From NCBI GenBank assembly GCA_043758005.1, contig JAYVOI010000274.1:1-19124 (forward strand): a stretch of DNA of 19,124 bases, read 5' to 3'. Origin of the DNA: JAENVT01 sp043758005. GTDB taxonomy: Bacteria > Actinomycetota > Acidimicrobiia > Acidimicrobiales > Ilumatobacteraceae. The position numbers were made by a program, and so were the translations under genes. The notes under the pieces were generated by a model. That model did not search any database. It saw nothing but the letters and a program-made list of their open reading frames with translations, and was not told the origin of the DNA. Below are positions 15,736 through 19,124 of this stretch, one piece after another (the first letter of the stretch is position 1; each line of letters begins with the position of its first letter).

Positions 15736-15779
15736 TCTGTGCGAGCGCACAAACGCTCCGCGCTTGCGTGCGGTCACGC
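15736..15779 (+). repeat. Left arm of a 44-bp imperfect inverted repeat
   Basis: This arm matches the reverse complement of 16044-16087 at 33 of 44 positions without gaps. The best blocks are TCTGTG at the outer end and CGCGCTT and TCACGC at the inner side. The arm itself contains two small hairpins, GAGCG/CGCTC and GCGTG/CACGC. The stop codon of the enclosed reverse-strand frame lies within it. Confidence 0.65.
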
Positions 15780-16082
15780 AGATCGATGAGGGCACAGGCT
15801 GAGGGCCTCGACGATGCCGCCCAGCACCAGCACGTAGTCGGGGCGCTCCACGACGCGGATCAACCGGTCGCCCCGTCTGCCGAGCACCTGTTGAGGCGTT
15901 GGACGAGAGACACCGGCGGCGTCGAGCAGCCGCAGCACCTCTCGCTCCAGCCAACTGTGCGCGCCGCGGGTGATCTCGACGCCTTCGATCACTTCGAGCA
16001 GCGTTGGTATCCCGTACCGACCTGTGACAACGTTCGGTGTTCGGCGTGAGCGCTCGGAAGCGCGAACGCTCTGATCGCTCAC
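15774..16082 (-). pseudogene. DUF559/AbiEi-like C-terminal remnant
   Basis: A 102-codon frame with a GTG start. Residues 22-75 (GRYGIPTLLEVIEG, HSWLEREVLRLLDAAG, PTPQQVLGRRGDRLIRV) resemble the entry into the DUF559 restriction-endonuclease-like domain found at the C-terminus of AbiEi-type proteins in actinobacteria. The usual continuation with the VD...VEVDG...WH core is missing, and the frame ends about 25 residues later in an unrelated sequence. The N-terminal winged-helix part is also absent. The first 13 codons and the stop codon lie inside the flanking inverted repeats, so neither end looks native. I read it as a decayed or truncated gene. A short intact protein remains possible, and the family link is from recall. 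Confidence 0.4.
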
Positions 16083-16087
16083 ACAGA
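16044..16087 (-). repeat. Right arm of the 44-bp imperfect inverted repeat
   Basis: This is the partner of 15736-15779 (33 of 44 matches in inverted orientation). On the minus strand it contains AGCG-TTCG-CGCT, a stem capped by a UUCG tetraloop in RNA. It covers the GTG start and first codons of the enclosed frame. The bases flanking the two outer ends share only GCG, too short to call a target-site duplication. Confidence 0.65.
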
Positions 16088-16122
16088 GCGCTGATGTTGC
16101 GGAACTCGGAGCTGGTCGGGCG

Positions 16123-17022
16123 TCAGGCGAGGCCGGCGACGATGGCGGCCATCAGGTCGCCGGCTTCGGTGGGGTTCAGGCCGACGTGCACGCCGGCGGC
16201 CCGCAGCGCGTCCATCTTTCCTTGGGCGGTGCCCTTGCCACCACTGACGATTGCACCCGCGTGGCCCATCTTCTTGCCGGCGGGAGCGGTGACGCCGGCG
16301 ATGTAGGCGCTCATCGGCTTGGTCACCGACGACTCGATGAAGGCGGCGGCTTCCTCCTCCGCCGACCCGCCGATCTCACCGATGATGATGATCGCATGGG
16401 TCTCCGGGTCGGCCTGGAACTCGCTGAGGCAGTCGATGAAGTTGGTGCCCGGCACGGGGTCGCCACCGATGCCGACGCAGGTCGACACCCCGATGCCGCG
16501 CTGCTTCAACTCGTACAGCGCCTGGTAGGTCAACGTTCCGGATCGCGACACGATGCCCACGTTGGGGCCTGCCGCCGTGGGAAGTTGGGCGATCTCGCCG
16601 GCCGTGATGCCGATGTTGCACTTGCCTGGGCTGATGATGCCGGGGCAGTTCGGGCCCAGCAGCCGGGTGTTCGGGTAGTCGCGCACCAGGGTGTTGAAGA
16701 CCTTCGCCTCGTCCTGCGCGGGAATGCCCTCGGTGATGCAGACGATGAACCCGATGCCGGCCGCAGCCGCTTCCAGGATCGCGGCCGACGCCGCCTTGGG
16801 TGGCACGGCGATGAACGATGCCGTCGCACCGGTCGCCGAGACGGCATCGGCGACGCTGTTGTACACCGGGACGCCCTCGACGTCTTGGCCACCCTTGCCA
16901 GGCGTGACCCCACCGACGATCTTCGTGCCGTAGGCCTTGTTGCGCAGTCCGTGGTACTTGCCCTGACCACCGGTGAGGCCCTGGACGATGACCTTGGTAT
17001 CAGCGTTGACGAAGATGGCCAT
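16123..17022 (-). CDS. sucD: Succinyl-CoA synthetase alpha subunit
   Basis: SucD binds CoA and carries the phosphohistidine of succinyl-CoA synthetase, which converts succinyl-CoA to succinate with ATP or GTP formation. The start chosen is the ATG at 17022 (MAIFVNADTKVIVQG), giving 299 residues, the normal length. The open frame continues upstream but overlaps sucC. The CoA-binding motif is GLTGGQGKYH (15-24), GPNCPGII lies at 123-130, and the phosphorylated His is H254 in KMGHAGAIVSGGKGTA. One base separates it from the sucC stop (TGA-C-ATG), so translation is probably coupled and the subunits made in equal amounts. No clear terminator lies between it and the inverted-repeat segment. Confidence 0.97.
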   Translation of the reverse strand: MAIFVNADTKVIVQGLTGGQGKYHGLRNKAYGTKIVGGVTPGKGGQDVEGVPVYNSVADAVSATGATASFIAVPPKAASAAILEAAAAGIGFIVCITEGIPAQDEAKVFNTLVRDYPNTRLLGPNCPGIISPGKCNIGITAGEIAQLPTAAGPNVGIVSRSGTLTYQALYELKQRGIGVSTCVGIGGDPVPGTNFIDCLSEFQADPETHAIIIIGEIGGSAEEEAAAFIESSVTKPMSAYIAGVTAPAGKKMGHAGAIVSGGKGTAQGKMDALRAAGVHVGLNPTEAGDLMAAIVAGLA

Positions 17023-17023
17023 G

Positions 17024-18181
17024 TCAGACCGCCGTTCCGTTGGAGAGTGCGACAGCGGCGCGAGCCGCTTCCAGCATGGTGGGTTCGGACGTGAGCTTCG
17101 ACTTCGGGATCCCAGCGTTGGCCAGGATCGCCCGGCCTTCTTCGGCGTTGGTGCCATCGAGTCGGATCACGATCGGCGCTCGCAGGTCGACGCGACCGAG
17201 CGCCTCGACGATCCCCTTGGCCACTTCTTCGCCGCGGGTGATCCCGCCGAAGATGTTGATCAGGATGCTCTTCACGTTCTGGTCGGAGTTGATCACTTCC
17301 AACGCCGCGGCCATCACATCGGCATTGGCGCCGCCGCCGATGTCGAGGAAGTTGGCCGCACTGCCACCGACCTGGTTGACCACGTCGAGGGTGCTCATCG
17401 CCAGGCCGGCGCCGTTGGCGATGATGCCCACCGTGCCGTCGAGACCGATGTATTGCAGATCGTTCTCGCGAGCCATCTGCTCGCGTTCGTCGAGCTCTTC
17501 CGTCGCCCGGTACTCGTCCCACTCGGGATGGCGGAACGCAGCGTTGTTGTCGAGGCTGACCTTTGCATCGAGGGCGTGCACGCCACCGTCGGGCCGCAAG
17601 ATGAGCGGGTTGATCTCGGCAAGATCACAATCGCCTTCTGTGAAGCAGCGATAGAGCTTGACGAGAATCTCGGCGGCCCCGTCGACGGCGGCCTCGTTCA
17701 GGTGTGCGTCGACGCATGCCTGTCGGGCCTCGGCCGACGACAACCCGTCGACCGGATTGATGTGGCGCATGACGATGGCGTCGGGATTCGACACAGCGAC
17801 CGACTCGATCTCGACGCCACCTTCGCACGACAACATCAAGAGATGCTTCTTGGCAGCCCGGTCGAGCGTGAACGACGCGTAGTACTCCTCGGCGATGTCG
17901 CTGGCACGCTCGACCCACACGCGGTTCACGACGTGGCCCTTGATGTCCATGCCCAAGATGTTGGAAGCATGCAAGCGCGCTTCGGCAGCATCATTGGCCA
18001 GCTTGATGCCTCCGGCCTTGCCACGTCCGCCGACCTGAACCTGGGCCTTGACCACGACCGGGTACCCGGCGGCATCGGCCTGAGTGACTGCTTCGTCAAC
18101 GGTCGTGGCTACACCCCCCGGCGATACAGGAATGTCGTAGCGGGCGAAGTACTGCTTGCCCTGGTACTCGAATAGGTCCAC
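17024..18181 (-). CDS. sucC: Succinyl-CoA synthetase beta subunit (ADP/GDP-forming)
   Basis: SucC is the 385-residue ATP-grasp subunit that binds nucleotide and succinate and pairs with SucD. The N-terminal signature MDLFEYQGKQYFARYDIPV, the nucleotide-binding Lys45 and GGRGKAGG (51-58), the metal-binding CDLAEINPL and the C-terminal LINIFGGITRGEEVA are all present. The GTG at 18181 is used because it directly follows the TAG stop of the cobalamin-binding gene with no bases between, and because the family N-terminus begins there. ATP versus GTP preference cannot be decided by eye. It is the middle gene of a three-gene operon. Confidence 0.97.
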   Translation of the reverse strand: MDLFEYQGKQYFARYDIPVSPGGVATTVDEAVTQADAAGYPVVVKAQVQVGGRGKAGGIKLANDAAEARLHASNILGMDIKGHVVNRVWVERASDIAEEYYASFTLDRAAKKHLLMLSCEGGVEIESVAVSNPDAIVMRHINPVDGLSSAEARQACVDAHLNEAAVDGAAEILVKLYRCFTEGDCDLAEINPLILRPDGGVHALDAKVSLDNNAAFRHPEWDEYRATEELDEREQMARENDLQYIGLDGTVGIIANGAGLAMSTLDVVNQVGGSAANFLDIGGGANADVMAAALEVINSDQNVKSILINIFGGITRGEEVAKGIVEALGRVDLRAPIVIRLDGTNAEEGRAILANAGIPKSKLTSEPTMLEAARAAVALSNGTAV

Positions 18182-18586
18182 CTAGTTCTCCTTGTTGTCC
18201 AACGCCGTTTCCAACCAGGCACTGATGCCCTTCAACGAACTTCCCGGCCCGAAAATCTCAGCCACGCCTTGCGACCGCAGCTCGCGAGCATCGGCATCGG
18301 GAATCACACCCCCGCCGAACACCAGCACCCCGTCGAGGCCGCGCTCACGGAGTTCATGCATAACACGTGGGAACAACGTCAGATGTGCCCCGCTGAGCAA
18401 CGACAGGCCCACTGCATCGGCATCTTCCTGCAGCGTCGTCTCGGCGATCTGCTCGGGGGTCTGATGCAGACCGGTGTAGATCACCTCGAAGCCATGATCG
18501 CGCAACGCCCGGGTGATGGTCTTCGCCCCGCGATCGTGACCATCGAGACCGGGCTTGGCAACCACGACGCGATAGGGGCGCTTCAC
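18182..18586 (-). CDS. Cobalamin-binding subunit of an acyl-CoA mutase
   Basis: This 134-residue stand-alone B12-binding domain matches the small or C-terminal part of methylmalonyl-CoA mutase-type enzymes. It has D15-x-H17-x-x-G20 (the His is the lower axial cobalt ligand in base-off/His-on binding), VGLSLLSGAH for the S-x-L motif, and VFGGGVIPD for the nucleotide-tail pocket. The frame extends to a TTG at 18643, but the GTG at 18586 (MKRPYRVVVAKPGLDGHDRG) fits the family and has a TATGGT box nine bases upstream. The catalytic large subunit is not in the window. Its position immediately before sucCD suggests it helps form succinyl-CoA, although isobutyryl- or ethylmalonyl-type mutases use similar domains. 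Confidence 0.9.
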   Translation of the reverse strand: MKRPYRVVVAKPGLDGHDRGAKTITRALRDHGFEVIYTGLHQTPEQIAETTLQEDADAVGLSLLSGAHLTLFPRVMHELRERGLDGVLVFGGGVIPDADARELRSQGVAEIFGPGSSLKGISAWLETALDNKEN

Positions 18587-18595
18587 GAAACCCGA

Positions 18596-18601
18596 ACCAT
18601 A
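18596..18601 (-). promoter_or_regulatory. Candidate -10 box (TATGGT) of the B12-sucC-sucD operon
   Basis: On the minus strand TATGGT fits TANNNT and ends nine bases before the GTG at 18586. A TTGGAG that could serve as a poor -35 lies 19 bases upstream. It supports the shorter start and a nearly leaderless operon message. Confidence 0.35.
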
Positions 18602-18652
18602 CGACCACCGTGCTGGTTGGCTCCAATCGCTGTTGACGGGCAAACTGTGGTT

Positions 18653-19124
18653 GTGCGACGACCTGAGCTGCGTACTCCACTTGCCCGTGCGGTGGTTCCC
18701 GTGGCGGGTGGTATTGGGTTCTTCGGTGTGCTCGCGCTCGTGTTGTGGGGCATCGCCAGCCTTGTCTCACAAAACGGCAGCGGGGCCACGGCCAACTTGG
18801 CGAGCAATGTCTTTCGGCCGGGCTCGGTGCAACGCTACGCGGCGATCATCCAACAAGACGGTCCGGTGTTGTTCCCTGATCTGTTGGGAACCGACGGCGA
18901 CAAATCAGTAGTGCTCGACCACATCGGTGCCAATCCGATGGAGGGCTGGCGGATCTACCTCGGTCATCCTGCCGATCGGCCGATCTCGTGCAAGGTCACC
19001 CAGGTACAGCACACGCAGCAGTTCACCGATTGCGAAGGCAGGACCGTGGCCGTCGGTGGGTTGGCGTTGCCGCCCGAAGGAATCGCGCCGGTGGTGAGCG
19101 CCGACGGCATCTTGACCCTCGACC
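18653..19124 (+). CDS. Membrane-anchored protein of unknown function (5' part)
   Basis: An open frame of 157 codons runs off the right end of the window. It starts at a GTG at 18653 (MRRPELRTPLARAVVP); another in-frame GTG at 18647 is possible. Residues 1-12 carry several arginines, and 13-38 form one hydrophobic helix, giving an N-in anchor with the rest probably outside. The extracytoplasmic part has two cysteines, C113 (RPISCKV) and C127 (FTDCEGR), which could form a disulfide or bind a ligand. The ending DGILTLD recalls the closing strand of Rieske-like folds, but no C-x-H cluster motif is present. No function is assigned. It is divergent from the B12-sucCD operon across 66 bases. Confidence 0.72.
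   Translation, partial: MRRPELRTPLARAVVPVAGGIGFFGVLALVLWGIASLVSQNGSGATANLASNVFRPGSVQRYAAIIQQDGPVLFPDLLGTDGDKSVVLDHIGANPMEGWRIYLGHPADRPISCKVTQVQHTQQFTDCEGRTVAVGGLALPPEGIAPVVSADGILTLD

Larger units (their letters stand above)
15685..16122. other. 438-bp low-coding gap between the polyproline gene and sucD
   Basis: This is the longest stretch without an intact recognised gene. It contains the terminator at 15703-15733 and an inverted-repeat-bounded segment at 15736-16087 that encloses a short reverse-strand gene remnant. The last 35 bases before the sucD stop show no clear sucD terminator. Confidence 0.7.

Noticed and set aside
17023..17157. N-terminal extension of sucD
   Set aside because: It would read through the end of sucC in another frame; SucD proteins begin near MAIFVNADTKVIVQG.
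16973..18175. A 400-codon open frame on the plus strand
   Set aside because: It is antisense to sucC and the sucD start, with the same shadow composition.

Overview
The window is about 19.1 kb of high-GC DNA, almost entirely coding. It most resembles a chromosomal segment of an actinobacterium, probably class Acidimicrobiia (Ilumatobacter/Microthrix-like). That placement is inferred from protein families that are mainly actinobacterial (DUF3097, DUF4349, DUF2510), from a sucCD - purH - C1-folate gene - mdh order recalled from other actinobacteria, and from several genes with no leader room between a TANNNT box and the start codon. No rRNA, tRNA, CRISPR array, phage gene or transposase gene was seen.

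Layout. (1) 103-3780: a K+-independent proton-pumping pyrophosphatase (hppA), a DedA membrane protein and, convergent with it, a class II-like polyphosphate kinase 2. (2) 3781-3969: a non-coding gap holding two tandem 44-bp hairpin-forming repeats, placed where the ppk2 -35 region would be. (3) 3970-6330: a DUF4349 lipoprotein whose 3' end overlaps a DUF3097 gene antisense by 128 bp; DUF3097 is ATGA-coupled to an unknown 213-aa gene. (4) 6355-8356 (+): an SCP2-like protein, a divergent Fpg/Nei-family protein and a DeoD-like nucleoside phosphorylase. (5) 8370-12354 (-): malate dehydrogenase, an acyltransferase-3/SGNH membrane protein and methylenetetrahydrofolate reductase. (6) 12422-15684: a DUF2510 membrane protein (+), purH (-) and a small polyproline-tailed membrane protein (+) with a strong terminator. 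(7) 15736-16087: a 352-bp segment bounded by 44-bp imperfect inverted repeats, containing a DUF559/AbiEi-like gene remnant. (8) 16123-18586 (-): a tight operon of a cobalamin-binding mutase subunit, sucC and sucD. (9) 18653 to the window end (+): the start of an unknown membrane-anchored protein.

How the genes fit together. The succinyl-CoA node is the clearest theme. The B12 subunit of an acyl-CoA mutase abuts the two succinyl-CoA synthetase genes, linking a propionate/methylmalonyl route to the TCA cycle, with mdh on the same stretch. metF and purH both use folate-borne one-carbon units. hppA and ppk2 both draw on phosphoanhydride energy (PPi and polyphosphate). Most of the window is ordinary housekeeping. 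The least explained parts are the repeat pair at 3811-3906, the inverted-repeat cassette at 15736-16087, the Toprim-like signature in DUF3097 and the shared near-leaderless promoter architecture. No clearly new multi-gene system was found.
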